Shown here: piece by piece, positions 1 through 8,385 of the stretch
Layout of the letters: every line of letters begins with the position of its first letter
How positions within the stretch are numbered: position 1 is the stretch's first letter
Assembly (NCBI GenBank): GCA_958407465.1
Contig: CATYIV010000007.1
Location: 9,280-73,279, forward strand
DNA length: 64,000 nt
Direction: 5' to 3'
Source of the DNA: an uncultured Collinsella sp.
GTDB lineage: Bacteria; Actinomycetota; Coriobacteriia; Coriobacteriales; Coriobacteriaceae
Made by a program: the position numbers and the translations under genes
Notes under the pieces: model-generated
The model's input: the letters and a program-made list of their open reading frames with translations, nothing else
Database searches by the model: none
What the model was told of the DNA's origin: nothing

Positions 1-378
1 TCGCGCCCGCGCATGCGCGTGATCGAGGTCACGCCGGGGCTCAATTTTCAGCCGTGGTGGGTGATCGGCAACCCCGACAAGTGGGCCTATATCGCCGCCG
101 GCGTGATTAAGGACGGGTTCAAGTCGTTTGCGAGCGGACACACGGCGCATGCGGCGATTGGCCTTATGCTCGCCGGGCTTCCCGCGGCAGCCTTTAAGGA
201 AAAACCTTCGCGTCGCCGCGTGATCTTTTGGGCGGCGGCTGTGATCGCGGCGCTCGTCGCCTTTGGGCGCATCGTGATTGGAGCGCACTTTTTGAGTGAC
301 GTGAGCTGCGGTTTTGCCCTGGTACTGGCACTTGAGTGCCTTGCCGCGCGCATCGCCTATCCCAACGGCGTACAATAG
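1..378 (+). CDS. PAP2 (type 2 phosphatidic acid phosphatase) family protein, 5' partial
   Basis: The reading frame is open from base 1 and ends at the TAG at 376-378, so the gene begins upstream of the window. The visible part carries the end of the family's first motif (an Arg-Pro just inside the edge), the second motif as SGHT, and the third as GRIVIGAHFLSDV, with the His and Asp expected in the active site. Two hydrophobic segments fit the membrane helices around motif 3. PAP2 proteins remove phosphate from lipid phosphates such as undecaprenyl pyrophosphate or phosphatidic acid. The exact substrate cannot be told from this fragment. Confidence 0.85.
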   Translation, partial: SRPRMRVIEVTPGLNFQPWWVIGNPDKWAYIAAGVIKDGFKSFASGHTAHAAIGLMLAGLPAAAFKEKPSRRRVIFWAAAVIAALVAFGRIVIGAHFLSDVSCGFALVLALECLAARIAYPNGVQ

Positions 379-423
379 CCCCGTTTGAATCATCTGGCCG
401 ATACCCGGTAAGAGAGGATTGCC

Positions 424-1449
424 ATGCTCGCGTTTAACAACGACTATTCCCACGGTGCACATCCGGCGGTGCTGCAGGCGCTTGTCGACACCAATATGGA
501 GCCGCAGCCCGGCTACGGTACCGATGCGCACACCGAGCGTGCCAAGCAACTTATCCGCGAGGCCTGTCAGGCCCCCGATGCCGACGTGTTTTTTCTGGTG
601 GGCGGCACGCAGGCCAACGCGACGGTGATCGACATGTTGCTTGCGCCGTACGAGGGCGTCGTTGCTGCCGAGACCGGCCACGTCGCCTGTCACGAGGCAG
701 GCGCCATCGAGTTTGGCGGCCACAAGGTGCTCACCATCCCCGGCTACGAGGGCAAGATGCACGCCGAGGATCTGGAGAACTATATCCAGGTGTTCTACGA
801 AAACGAGAGCTACGAGCACACGGTGTTTCCGGGTGCCGTGTACGTGAGTCTATCGACCGAGTACGGCACGCTGTACTCCAAGGCCGAGCTCGCGGCGATC
901 CATGCAGTGTGCCAGAAGCGCGAGATTCCGCTGTTTGTGGATGGCGCCCGCCTGGCCTATGCGCTGGCGGCCGATGAGTGCGACATTACCCTGCCCGAGC
1001 TGGCGCAGCTGTGCGACGTGTTCTACATCGGCGGCACCAAGTGCGGCGCTCTGTGCGGCGAGGCCGTGGTGTTTTGCGGCATGCACGCCCCGGCGCATCC
1101 CATTCCGCGTATTAAACAGCACGGTGCGTTGCTGGCCAAGGGCCGCCTGACGGGCGTGCAGTTCGAGGCCCTTTTTACCGATGGCCTGTATTTTGAGATT
1201 GGTCGCCAGGCGATTGAGACCGCTCAGGCGCTGCGTCGCGTGCTGCACGAGCGCGGCTACCAGTTCTTCTTGGAGACGCCGACCAACCAGCAGTTTGTGA
1301 TTCTGCCCAACGAGGACATGGCCCGCATTCGCGAGCATGCCTCGATCGAGTACTGGGAAAAGTACGACGATACTCACACGGTGGTGCGCTTTTGCACCAG
1401 CTGGGCCACGACGCAGGAGGATATCGACGCGTTGGCGGCTGTCCTGTAG
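424..1449 (+). CDS. Low-specificity L-threonine aldolase-like PLP enzyme (beta-eliminating lyase family)
   Basis: A 341-residue fold-type I PLP enzyme. The N-terminal FNNDYSHGAHP segment, the GGTQAN cofactor-phosphate region, the VDGAR aspartate that contacts the pyridine nitrogen, and the FYIGGTKCG segment with the Schiff-base lysine (Lys206) are all present. Members cleave threonine or allo-threonine to glycine and acetaldehyde, or act on related beta-hydroxy amino acids. Length is normal for the family. The ATG follows agagagg with good spacing. The gene stands alone before a strong terminator. Substrate choice within the family is inferred. Confidence 0.88.
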   Translation: MLAFNNDYSHGAHPAVLQALVDTNMEPQPGYGTDAHTERAKQLIREACQAPDADVFFLVGGTQANATVIDMLLAPYEGVVAAETGHVACHEAGAIEFGGHKVLTIPGYEGKMHAEDLENYIQVFYENESYEHTVFPGAVYVSLSTEYGTLYSKAELAAIHAVCQKREIPLFVDGARLAYALAADECDITLPELAQLCDVFYIGGTKCGALCGEAVVFCGMHAPAHPIPRIKQHGALLAKGRLTGVQFEALFTDGLYFEIGRQAIETAQALRRVLHERGYQFFLETPTNQQFVILPNEDMARIREHASIEYWEKYDDTHTVVRFCTSWATTQEDIDALAAVL

Positions 1450-1465
1450 CCTGATGTAATGACAA

Positions 1466-1512
1466 GGGGCCGCCCTGCGCCTGAGCTTGGCGCAGGGCGG
1501 CCTTTGCTTTTG
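1466..1512 (+). terminator. Rho-independent terminator after the aldolase gene
   Basis: A 13-bp perfect GC-rich stem (1468-1480 with 1490-1502) with a 9-nt loop, followed by a T-rich run, 19 bases after the stop codon. Confidence 0.85.
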
Positions 1513-1526
1513 GGGAGAAGGGTTGT

Positions 1527-2108
1527 ATGACCGAGATGTCCGAGCCGACGATTCGCCTGGCGACGCCCGATGATGCGCCGGCGTTGCTTGCCATCTATGA
1601 GCCGTATGTGCACCAGACGGCGATTACCTGCGAATACGAGGTGCCGAGCGTTGAGGAGTTCGCTGGGCGCATCGAGCGTACGCTCAAGCGCTATCCATAT
1701 TTGGTGATGGAGTTGGACGGGCGTCCGGTAGGCTATGCCTACGTGAGTTCGCTTAACAGCCGCGAGGCGTACGACTGGTCGGTCGAGACATCGATCTACC
1801 TGGCGCGCGATGTGCGCCACGGCGGGCTGGGCCGCAAGCTGCACGACGCGCTCAAGCAATGTCTGATCGCGATGGGCATCACCAACATGTGCGCGCTCAT
1901 TGCCGTGCCGCACGATAAGGACGACGAGTACCTGACGCACAACAGCCAGGATTTCCATGCCCATATGGGATATCGCCTGGTGGGCGCTTTCGATCGCTGC
2001 GCCCAAAAGTTCGGCCGCTGGTACGACATGTGCTGGATGGAGCTGGTCCTGGCCGAGCGCACACCCAACCAACCCAAGCCAACCTGGTTTCCCGACCTCC
2101 TCGCCTAA
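1527..2108 (+). CDS. GNAT family N-acetyltransferase (phosphinothricin/methionine-sulfone acetyltransferase type)
   Basis: A 193-residue single GNAT domain. It starts with the IRLATPDDAPALLAIY strand-helix typical of the PAT/MnaT (YncA) group, has the acetyl-CoA pyrophosphate loop RHGGLGRKL near residue 95, and the late HMGYRLVG segment. Relatives acetylate the alpha-amine of methionine derivatives or phosphinothricin. The substrate here is not determined. The ATG lies 8 bases after a ggggagaa ribosome site. The stop codon lies inside the hairpin repeat at 2107-2147, which serves as the transcript end. Confidence 0.88.
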   Translation: MTEMSEPTIRLATPDDAPALLAIYEPYVHQTAITCEYEVPSVEEFAGRIERTLKRYPYLVMELDGRPVGYAYVSSLNSREAYDWSVETSIYLARDVRHGGLGRKLHDALKQCLIAMGITNMCALIAVPHDKDDEYLTHNSQDFHAHMGYRLVGAFDRCAQKFGRWYDMCWMELVLAERTPNQPKPTWFPDLLA

Positions 2109-2147
2109 AACCACCACAAAGGTGCCTGTCCCCTTTGTGGTGGTTTT
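2107..2147. repeat. Inverted repeat acting as a bidirectional terminator, with CCTGTCCC core
   Basis: Perfect 16-bp arms (2107-2122 and 2132-2147, AAAACCACCACAAAGG and its complement) around a 9-nt loop. It lies between convergent genes and has A/T ends on both sides. A degenerate copy lies at 22154-22190. Confidence 0.8.
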
Positions 2148-2155
2148 GGTGTTGG

Positions 2156-2878
2156 TTAGCCGATGGGTTCGGTGTATTTGGCACGGTCGGTGCGTTGGAT
2201 GCGCTTGGAGACATGGAGCGGGCGGCCGTCGGTGTCGTAGACGTAGTCGGTGATCAAGATTAGTGCCTGCCCGCGCTCGACGTTGAGCAAAAACGCCTCG
2301 TTTTGCGAGGCGTAGCACACCTCAAAGGTCTTATGCCCCTGTGCCGGCGCGCGATGGAATTCTTGGCGCAGCGTCGCGTAGAGCGAACCGTTGATATCGC
2401 GATCGATGAGCGTCTCGAAGCTTGGCGGCAGGTAGGTGGTCTCCAGGCACAGCGGCACGTCGTCCAGGTAGCGCAGACGGACAAGTTTGACGAGCTTGCT
2501 GCCCACGGCGGCGTCAAAGAACTTAGCTATGCTGCCGGCCGCCTTGGCAAAGCCCGAGTCCACGGTGCGCGTGGTGGGCTTCATGCCCTGACCTTCGACC
2601 TGCTTGGTATAGCTCGAAAACACTAGGTTGTTCTCGTGGAGCGCGGGCGTGTCGGCCACAAAGGCGCCACGCCCGCGCTCGGTGCGCACCAGGCCCTCAT
2701 CAACGAGAACCTTAAGGGCGTGGCGCACGGTGCTGCGCGACAGCCCCGATTCGTCCATGAGTTCCATCTCGGACGGCAGCTTGTCTCCGCGTGCGTAGAT
2801 GCCGGCGGCGATGCGGTCACGCAACATGCCCGCCAAGCGCTCGTATTGGTTCAGTTTCTTTTTAGACGAAGCGTTCAT
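2156..2878 (-). CDS. GntR/HutC-family transcriptional regulator with UTRA domain (paralogue 1)
   Basis: A 240-residue protein. Residues about 10-75 form a GntR winged helix (KLPSEMELMDESGLSRSTVR, then ERGRGAFV in the wing). Residues about 95-235 form a UTRA effector domain, which in this family binds phosphorylated sugars or sugar amines. It is transcribed divergently from the SIS-domain gene at 3084. The 205-bp gap holds two near-identical 19-bp sites (2889-2907, 3028-3046), so it probably controls that gene and itself. The effector is unknown; a glycated amino acid phosphate is a reasonable guess from the context. Confidence 0.88.
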   Translation of the reverse strand: MNASSKKKLNQYERLAGMLRDRIAAGIYARGDKLPSEMELMDESGLSRSTVRHALKVLVDEGLVRTERGRGAFVADTPALHENNLVFSSYTKQVEGQGMKPTTRTVDSGFAKAAGSIAKFFDAAVGSKLVKLVRLRYLDDVPLCLETTYLPPSFETLIDRDINGSLYATLRQEFHRAPAQGHKTFEVCYASQNEAFLLNVERGQALILITDYVYDTDGRPLHVSKRIQRTDRAKYTEPIG

Positions 2879-2888
2879 GTGATCAACC

Positions 2889-3046
2889 TGTATCTAACTT
2901 GTATGCCTATCTAAGCAAGCATGTATTCAATACAACAACAAAACCGCTGGTAGCCAGTTGTCGAAAACCGCATCAGCAAAATATCTAAGACAAATATAGC
3001 ATACAACTAGTCGACATAACCAAAACATGTATGTAACTTGTATGCC
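2889..3046. promoter_or_regulatory. Two 19-bp operator-like sites in the divergent gntR1 / SIS1 region
   Basis: TGTATSTAACTTGTATGCC occurs at 2889-2907 and 3028-3046 with a single mismatch. Within each site TGTAT is repeated 11 bases apart. The first copy is next to the regulator start; the second is 38 bases before the SIS gene. The surrounding DNA is unusually AT-rich, as expected of promoters. Binding by the GntR protein encoded at 2156-2878 is inferred. Confidence 0.65.
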
Positions 3047-3083
3047 ATCGAGAGCATCAAACGAGAAGAAAGGCTGATGCACG

Positions 3084-4076
3084 ATGACTACTCAGGAACA
3101 GGTTAAGGATGTCGTCTTCCAGGTTTTGGCTGACAAGGCAGACAAGGGCGGCATCAAGCGCGTCGTGTGGATTGGCGCTGGCGGATCCAACGGCGGCAAC
3201 TATCCTGCCCAGTACTTTATGGAGCACGAGGCCACGCAGGTCGTGAGCTCCAGCTACACCAGCAACGAGTTCGTGCACGCCACCCCGGCCTACGTCAACG
3301 AGAACACCCTGGCCGTCGTCGTGTCCATGCGCGGCACCAAGGAGACCATCGTTGCCGCCCAGGTCGCCAAGGACCACGGCGCCAGCACCATCGCCATCTA
3401 TGTTGACGAGTCCGGCCTCACCGAGGTCTGCGACTACAAGATCCAGTACGACAGCCTGGCCGTCGACGAGTCCTGCATGGGTCGCACCAACTCCGCCGTC
3501 GTGACCATGATCGCCATGGAGCTCACGCAGCAGACCGAGGGCTATGCCGAGTACGAGACCGCTATGGCCGCGTTTGACTTGGTCGACCCCATCTATCGCA
3601 AGGCCGTCGAGTACACCCGTCCGCTCGCTGCCAAGTGGGCCGAGCAGAACGCCGACAAGCCCTGCATCAACGTCATGGCCCAGGGCCCGCTCTTTGGTGC
3701 CGCCTACGTCTTTAGCATCTGCAACGTGCAGGAGATGCTGCAGATCGACTCTTGCACCATCAACACCTGCGATTTCTTCCATGGCCCCTTCGAGATCCTG
3801 GACAAGCGCACCTCGCTGTTCCAGCTCATCAGTGTCGGCCGCAGCCGCTGCAACGACGAGCGCGGCATCCGCTTCGTCAACCAGTACGGTGGCGAGCGCG
3901 TCTATCAGCTCGACGCCAAGGAGCTCGGCCTTAACGACATCAAGGACAGCGTGAGCGAGTACTTCAACCACCTGATCTTTGCCCCGATCCTCAACAACGT
4001 GTACATGCGCGCGCTCTCTGCCGTCACCCACAAGGACTACATGACGCGCCGCTACATGTGGAAGCTGGATTACTAG
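3084..4076 (+). CDS. SIS-domain protein, FrlB/GfrF-like sugar-amine 6-phosphate deglycase (paralogue 1)
   Basis: A 330-residue double-SIS protein. The first SIS domain starts WIGAGGSNGGNYPAQYF and has the phosphosugar-binding VVVSMRGTKET loop; the second has NVMAQGPLFGAAY. The family signature FHGPFE follows Cys-Asp-Phe here, where the two paralogues in this window have Gly-Glu-Tyr. Proteins of this group split fructoselysine- or glucoselysine-6-phosphate into an amino acid and glucose 6-phosphate. It ends RRYMWKLDY, almost the same as the paralogue at 8476 (RRYMWKLSY). Ribosome site agaaagg precedes the ATG. It stands alone under the divergent GntR regulator. The precise substrate is not known. 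Confidence 0.8.
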   Translation: MTTQEQVKDVVFQVLADKADKGGIKRVVWIGAGGSNGGNYPAQYFMEHEATQVVSSSYTSNEFVHATPAYVNENTLAVVVSMRGTKETIVAAQVAKDHGASTIAIYVDESGLTEVCDYKIQYDSLAVDESCMGRTNSAVVTMIAMELTQQTEGYAEYETAMAAFDLVDPIYRKAVEYTRPLAAKWAEQNADKPCINVMAQGPLFGAAYVFSICNVQEMLQIDSCTINTCDFFHGPFEILDKRTSLFQLISVGRSRCNDERGIRFVNQYGGERVYQLDAKELGLNDIKDSVSEYFNHLIFAPILNNVYMRALSAVTHKDYMTRRYMWKLDY

Positions 4077-4111
4077 GGGATGGAGCAGCCTAACAGCTCG
4101 ATGTCCTCATA

Positions 4112-4179
4112 AGTTGCGGTGGAATAGTTCCTGTTTGGGGGTCTGAAGCCTCTATTCAGGAACTATTTCACCGCAACTG
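4112..4179. repeat. Intergenic inverted repeat (22-bp arms)
   Basis: Arms 4112-4133 and 4158-4179 match at all but about one base and enclose a 24-nt loop. It lies just after the SIS gene and may end its transcript, although no T-run follows. Confidence 0.7.
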
Positions 4180-4206
4180 AATTCATGGCGGCAGTTGGGG
4201 ACAGTC

Positions 4207-4264
4207 CTAGTCGTTGGGGACGTACTCAAATGAGTAGTCATTCAGGAACGTCCCCAACGACTAG
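4207..4264. repeat. Intergenic inverted repeat with GGGGACG arms
   Basis: Perfect 16-bp arms CTAGTCGTTGGGGACG (4207-4222) and its complement (4249-4264). Further GGGGAC / GTCCCC fragments lie on both sides (4197, 4276-4282). The same words recur at 36112-36143 after glmM. Apart from these two hairpins the gap 4077-4351 holds no gene that I can see. Confidence 0.7.
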
Positions 4265-4351
4265 TCATTTAAGTACGTCCCCAATGAGTACCCAATGAGT
4301 GTGTGGGCGAGCGGATTTTCCCGCTCGCCGATTTGTGTCTTGAAAAATGTA

Positions 4352-4367
4352 TATAACGACTATAACG
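4352..4367 (+). promoter_or_regulatory. Operator-like tandem TATAACG site before the EamA gene
   Basis: TATAACGACTATAACG, two TATAACG half-sites 9 bases apart, 40 bases before the proposed TTG start at 4408. A 14/16 match lies before the PTS operon (5642-5657), and an inverted, weaker match before the GntR gene at 11833. Confidence 0.6.
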
Positions 4368-4407
4368 TAGTGTGAAACATATTGGAAACAATACCGAGGA
4401 GGCTGCG

Positions 4408-5490
4408 TTGAAGAAAAGCAATCTGGGCTATGTGCTGGTGCTGATCGCCGCGCTTATGTGGGGCAGCATCGGAATCTTTGTAAAAGGCATCTCGGCCCTG
4501 GGTGTTTCGTCTCAGAGCATGGCGGCCTTTCGCCTGTTGTCGGGTGCCGTCTTAATGGCTCCGGTCTTGGCGTTCATGGGTTGCCAGGGAGGCGATCGTG
4601 AGGGAAAAGCATCGGGTCCCCTGGCACTGTTCAAGGCAAGTCCTAAAGAGCTTGTTCCCTGTGCGCTTCTTGGCATTATCGGCCTCGCCACCGCTAACAC
4701 GCTTTATTACGAGTGCATGGGCGAGGTGGGCATGTCCACGGCCTCGGTGCTGCTCTACACCTCGCCGGTGTTTGGCGTCATGCTCGGCCGCGTGCTTTAT
4801 CGCGAGGATGTGACTCCCAACAAGCTCGTTGCCATCGCTTTTAATATCGGTGGCTGTGTACTCGCAGTGACCAATGGCGACCTTTCCGGTTTTCATTTTT
4901 CGGTTTGGGGCGTCACGTCGGGCGTGATCGCGGGTTTTTGTGGCGCGTCGCTCGCGGTGTTTAGCCGGATAGCAACCAAGACGGTCCACCCGCTGGCTGT
5001 CACGTTTTGGGGCCTTGTTTTTGGCGGTGCGGTTATGGCGGCTATCGCGGCTCCGTGGCCAGATGTCGCCGCGGCAATGTCGCCACAGCTGCTGCTGCTG
5101 TTCTTTGGTTTTGGACTTATCCCCACAGCCGTGGCCTATGTCTTATATATGCAGGGTCTGTCCATGGGGCTCGAGACGTCGAAAGTTCCCGTCGTAATGT
5201 CATTCGAGACGGTCGTCACCGTACTGCTGGGCATTGGTGTCTACGCCGAGCCCGCCGGCGCGATCAAGGTCCTGGGCATCGTGCTGGTGCTTGCGTCCAT
5301 CCTGATCATGAACACCGACTTCTCCAGGCTGCGCAACAGCGCCATTGTCAAACGTATTGTCGAGAGCATGACCTTTAAGCCCAACGCGTGGTGGACCGAA
5401 AAATCTCAGGACATGGATCTGTTTAAGGAACGCACTGGCATCGCGCTGGAGCCCACCGTGCAGGAAAGCCCCTGGTACTTCGTGCGATAG
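4408..5490 (+). CDS. EamA/DMT-family transporter with a C-terminal cytoplasmic tail
   Basis: A 360-residue membrane protein with about ten hydrophobic segments in two EamA repeats (about residues 5-150 and 165-300). The proposed start is TTG at 4408, five bases after GAGGAGG; an in-frame GTG at 4372 has no ribosome site. After the last helix there is an unusual hydrophilic tail of roughly 55 residues containing FKPNAWWTEK and ending SPWYFVR. EamA proteins export or import small metabolites. It shares an operator-like site with the PTS operon downstream, so it may move a substrate or product of that pathway. This is inference. Confidence 0.82.
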   Translation: MKKSNLGYVLVLIAALMWGSIGIFVKGISALGVSSQSMAAFRLLSGAVLMAPVLAFMGCQGGDREGKASGPLALFKASPKELVPCALLGIIGLATANTLYYECMGEVGMSTASVLLYTSPVFGVMLGRVLYREDVTPNKLVAIAFNIGGCVLAVTNGDLSGFHFSVWGVTSGVIAGFCGASLAVFSRIATKTVHPLAVTFWGLVFGGAVMAAIAAPWPDVAAAMSPQLLLLFFGFGLIPTAVAYVLYMQGLSMGLETSKVPVVMSFETVVTVLLGIGVYAEPAGAIKVLGIVLVLASILIMNTDFSRLRNSAIVKRIVESMTFKPNAWWTEKSQDMDLFKERTGIALEPTVQESPWYFVR

Positions 5491-5641
5491 AGGATTGTGC
5501 ACGGCGTTTGGCCTGGGGTTATCCAGCCAGCGCCGGCCTATCCAGCCCCAACGTTTCAAGTACGTTAAGCCCGTCAACGGTCGATTTTCACCCGCGAACG
5601 GTCTTTATACTAATTAGCAATATAAGCAACATATAAGACGT

Positions 5642-5657
5642 TATAATGACCATAACG
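5642..5657 (+). promoter_or_regulatory. Operator-like site before the PTS operon
   Basis: TATAATGACCATAACG matches the site at 4352-4367 in 14 of 16 positions. It lies directly before the AAGGAGGAGG ribosome site of the IIAB gene, in an AT-rich gap that otherwise holds no gene. Confidence 0.6.
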
Positions 5658-5673
5658 AAAAGGAGGAGGCAAG

Positions 5674-6597
5674 ATGAATCAGATCATTCTCGCATCTCAT
5701 GGCGGCCTGGCCGCAGGCGCCAAAGACACGCTCGAGATGGTTCTCGGCGACGTGTCGAACGTCCACGTCGTGTCGCTTGCTCGTGACGACAAGGAGCCCA
5801 TCACCAATAAGGTGGACGCCATGATCGCCACGTTCAACGCGGACGACACCGTCTATGTGCTGACCGATATGCTCGGCAGCTCGGTCAACAACAACATGGT
5901 CGAGCTTTCCAAGAACGGCACGAAGTTCACGGTTGTCAGCGGTTTCAACATTCCGCTGGCACTGACGCTCGCTATGAGCCCCGTTCCCGTCAAGGGCGCC
6001 GAGCTCGCAGCCCTCATCAACGAGGCCCGCACCGGTCTGACCAACCCCAACGCACCGGTCGAGGCTGCCGCGGCTCCCGCCAAGAAGGCCAAGCCGTCCC
6101 GTCACAGCTCCGGTCCCGCCAAGATCGTCCTCGCACGTCTTGACTACCGTCTGCTGCACGGCCAGGTCGTCTTTACCTGGACCACCAAGGTTCAGGCCGA
6201 GCGCATCATCGTCGTCGACAACGCTGCCGCCAACGATGACATCAAGAAGGGCGCTCTTAAGCTGGCCAAGCCCCAGGGCGTGCGCCTGAACGTCTTCACC
6301 GTCGAGCGTGCCCTCGCCAAGATGGACAAGCTCAACACCCTCGGCGAGCGCGTCATGTTCGTCTTTGGCAACACTGCCGAGATGCTGCAGTTCTGCCAGG
6401 GCTACAAGCTCGACGCCATCAACCTGGGCGCCACCGCCAACCACGACGGTGCCGATCAGGTCGGCGGCAAGGACAGCTCCGTCTTCCTCGACGCCACCCA
6501 GAAGGCCGACGTCAACCAGCTGCTCGACATGGGCATCAAGCTCTACGTCCAGCAGACCCCTACGTATCAGAGCGTCGACATCGACGCCAAGCTGTAA
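5674..6597 (+). CDS. PTS mannose-family EIIAB fusion protein
   Basis: A 307-residue fusion. Residues 1-130 are an EIIA-Man domain with the phospho-accepting histidine at His9 (ILASHGG). An Ala/Pro/Lys-rich linker follows (about 130-148). Residues about 150-307 are an EIIB domain with the signature RLDYRLLHGQV, His162 being the second phosphorylation site. It passes phosphate from HPr to the sugar carried by the IIC-IID proteins encoded next. First gene of a run IIAB-IIC-IID-SIS-HAD. The same gene set (PTS plus SIS deglycases) is used for glucoselysine and fructoselysine in the Salmonella gfr operon, so an Amadori product is a likely substrate. Confidence 0.9.
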   Translation: MNQIILASHGGLAAGAKDTLEMVLGDVSNVHVVSLARDDKEPITNKVDAMIATFNADDTVYVLTDMLGSSVNNNMVELSKNGTKFTVVSGFNIPLALTLAMSPVPVKGAELAALINEARTGLTNPNAPVEAAAAPAKKAKPSRHSSGPAKIVLARLDYRLLHGQVVFTWTTKVQAERIIVVDNAAANDDIKKGALKLAKPQGVRLNVFTVERALAKMDKLNTLGERVMFVFGNTAEMLQFCQGYKLDAINLGATANHDGADQVGGKDSSVFLDATQKADVNQLLDMGIKLYVQQTPTYQSVDIDAKL

Positions 6598-6633
6598 TCA
6601 ACCAGGCTTTTGCCTGACTGAAAGGAGAAGGGT

Positions 6634-7428
6634 ATGAATACGTTCATCAGTGCGGTGCTCGTCGGCCTCGTCGGCGTGTTCTGCATGTGGGACTCCCGCC
6701 TGCTCGGTCGTCTTAACTTCGAGCAGCCCCTCGTTGGCGCTACGCTCGTCGGTCTGCTGCTGGGCGATGTGCCCACCGGCCTTGCCGTCGGTGCCGCCGT
6801 CGAGCTCGTGTCCATGGGCCTGGTGCAGGTCGGCGCCGCCGTTCCGCCCGATATGGTCCTGGGCGGCATCGTGGCCGCTGCCTTTGCGTGCCTGACCGAT
6901 GCTTCCGCCGAGACCGCCATGACGATCGCCATCCCGGTCGCCGTCCTGGGTCAGCTCCTCGGCATCGTGTTCCGTTCCATCATCGCCGCCCTCACCCATG
7001 TGGCAGATAACGCGATCGATAACGGAAAGTTCAAGACCGCCTACCGTATGCACATCTGCGCCGGCTCCGGTCTGTACGCCGTCATGTACTTCCTGCCGAT
7101 CTTCCTCGCCGTCTTTGTTGGCACCGACCTGGTTCAGGCCATCGTCAACATGGTTCCCGAGTGGCTGTCCACTGGTCTTAACGTTTCGACCAAGATCATG
7201 ACCGCCTACGGCTTGGCCCTGCTGCTCACCATGATGATCAAGAAGGGTATGACTCCGTTCCTGTTCATCGGTTTCCTGCTCGCCGCTTACCTCAACCTGT
7301 CCGTCATCGCGGTCGCTCTGATCGGTGTGTGCCTGGCTGTCGTCTTCATGGGCTTCAAGTTCAACGGTTCCCATGCAGCCGCCGGTGTCGATTCCGACTA
7401 CGATCCGCTCGAAGACGACGAAGACTAA
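6634..7428 (+). CDS. PTS mannose-family EIIC component
   Basis: A 264-residue integral membrane protein of ManY/AgaC type. It opens with a hydrophobic segment (FISAVLVGLVGVFCMWDSRL), followed by GRLNFEQPLVGATLVGLLLGD and PTGLAVGAAVELVSMG, both typical of the family. Together with IID it forms the membrane channel for the sugar. AAGGAG lies 6 bases before the ATG. It is 36 bases after the IIAB gene and 13 before IID. The acidic C-terminus (PLEDDED) is on the cytoplasmic side. Confidence 0.9.
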   Translation: MNTFISAVLVGLVGVFCMWDSRLLGRLNFEQPLVGATLVGLLLGDVPTGLAVGAAVELVSMGLVQVGAAVPPDMVLGGIVAAAFACLTDASAETAMTIAIPVAVLGQLLGIVFRSIIAALTHVADNAIDNGKFKTAYRMHICAGSGLYAVMYFLPIFLAVFVGTDLVQAIVNMVPEWLSTGLNVSTKIMTAYGLALLLTMMIKKGMTPFLFIGFLLAAYLNLSVIAVALIGVCLAVVFMGFKFNGSHAAAGVDSDYDPLEDDED

Positions 7429-7441
7429 GGAGGAACACACT

Positions 7442-8275
7442 ATGGCAACCGCAACCAAGGACGTATCCCTGAACAAGAAGGTCAGCCAGTTCTTCTGGCG
7501 CTCCTGGGCCATCCAGGCCTCTTGGAACTACGAGCGTCAGATGAACATGGGCTTCCTCTACGGCATGGTTCCCACGCTCGATCGCCTCTATCCGGATGAG
7601 TCCGACCCCAAGCAGCTCGCTGCTAAGAAAGAGGCTTACCACCGTCACATGGCGTTCTACAACTGCACCCCGCAGACGAGCGCTTTCATCCTGGGCCTCT
7701 CCGCCTCCATGGAGGAGGAGTACGCCAAGGATCCCGAGAACTTCGATCCCGATTCGATCAACGCGGTCAAGACCTCCCTCATGGGTCCGCTTTCCGGCAT
7801 CGGTGACTCCTTCTTCCAGGGCACCATCCGCGTTATCGCCTTTGGCCTGGGCGTTCAGCTGGCTCAGCAGGGCTCCATCATGGGCCCGATCCTGGCTATG
7901 CTCATCTCCATCGTCCCCTCTGTGCTGATCACTTGGTTCGCAGCCAAGATGGGTTATCAGGGCGGCCACGAGTACCTGAGCAAGCTTCAGGGCGGCGACC
8001 TCATGGAGAAGCTCATGTATGTCTGCGGCATCGTGGGTCTTATGTCCGTGGGCGGCATGATCGCTACGCTGATCGGCGCCACCACCCCGCTGCAGTTCGC
8101 TGAGGGCACCGTCGTGATCCAGGACATCCTGGACGGCATGATGCCCCAGATGATCTCCCTCGGCCTCACTGGCCTTATGTACTGGCTCATCAAGAAGAAC
8201 GTCAACACCGGTTGGCTTCTCGTGATCGCCATTGTGGGCGGCATCGCCCTCTCCGCGGTCGGCATCCTGGCTTAG
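7442..8275 (+). CDS. PTS mannose-family EIID component
   Basis: A 277-residue protein of the ManZ/AgaD family. The N-terminal half is soluble (FFWRSWAIQASWNYERQMN, GFLYGMVPTLDRLYP), the middle carries MGPLSGIGDSFFQGTIR, a strong family marker, and the C-terminal half has several membrane segments. The ATG at 7442 follows AAGGAGG that overlaps the IIC stop codon. Frames opening further upstream run through the IIC gene and are not used. Confidence 0.92.
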   Translation: MATATKDVSLNKKVSQFFWRSWAIQASWNYERQMNMGFLYGMVPTLDRLYPDESDPKQLAAKKEAYHRHMAFYNCTPQTSAFILGLSASMEEEYAKDPENFDPDSINAVKTSLMGPLSGIGDSFFQGTIRVIAFGLGVQLAQQGSIMGPILAMLISIVPSVLITWFAAKMGYQGGHEYLSKLQGGDLMEKLMYVCGIVGLMSVGGMIATLIGATTPLQFAEGTVVIQDILDGMMPQMISLGLTGLMYWLIKKNVNTGWLLVIAIVGGIALSAVGILA

Positions 8276-8310
8276 TCGCGACTAAGCGCCTAACCGCTTT
8301 CCCCCCGGGG

Positions 8311-8341
8311 GCCTGCCTGGCATCCCATACCCCAGGCAGGC
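8311..8341 (+). terminator. Hairpin after the IID gene
   Basis: Perfect 10-bp stem GCCTGCCTGG / CCAGGCAGGC (8311-8320, 8332-8341) with an 11-nt loop. No T-run follows, so it may slow transcription or protect the mRNA rather than end it, because the next gene belongs to the same pathway. Confidence 0.5.
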
Positions 8342-8354
8342 TTCCATCCCCAAC

Positions 8355-8385
8355 ATGCGACAATGGGACAGTCCCTTTGTCGCAT
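8355..8385. repeat. 31-bp near-perfect palindrome with GGGACAGTCCC core
   Basis: ATGCGACAA (8355-8363) pairs with TTGTCGCAT (8377-8385), and the centre GGGACAGTCCC continues the palindrome. The core resembles the CTGTCCC word in the other hairpin repeats of this window. Confidence 0.65.

Noticed and set aside
4372..4407. Upstream GTG start for the EamA gene
   Set aside because: No ribosome site before it, and it lies right after the operator-like repeat. TTG 4408 has GAGGAGG at 5 bases.
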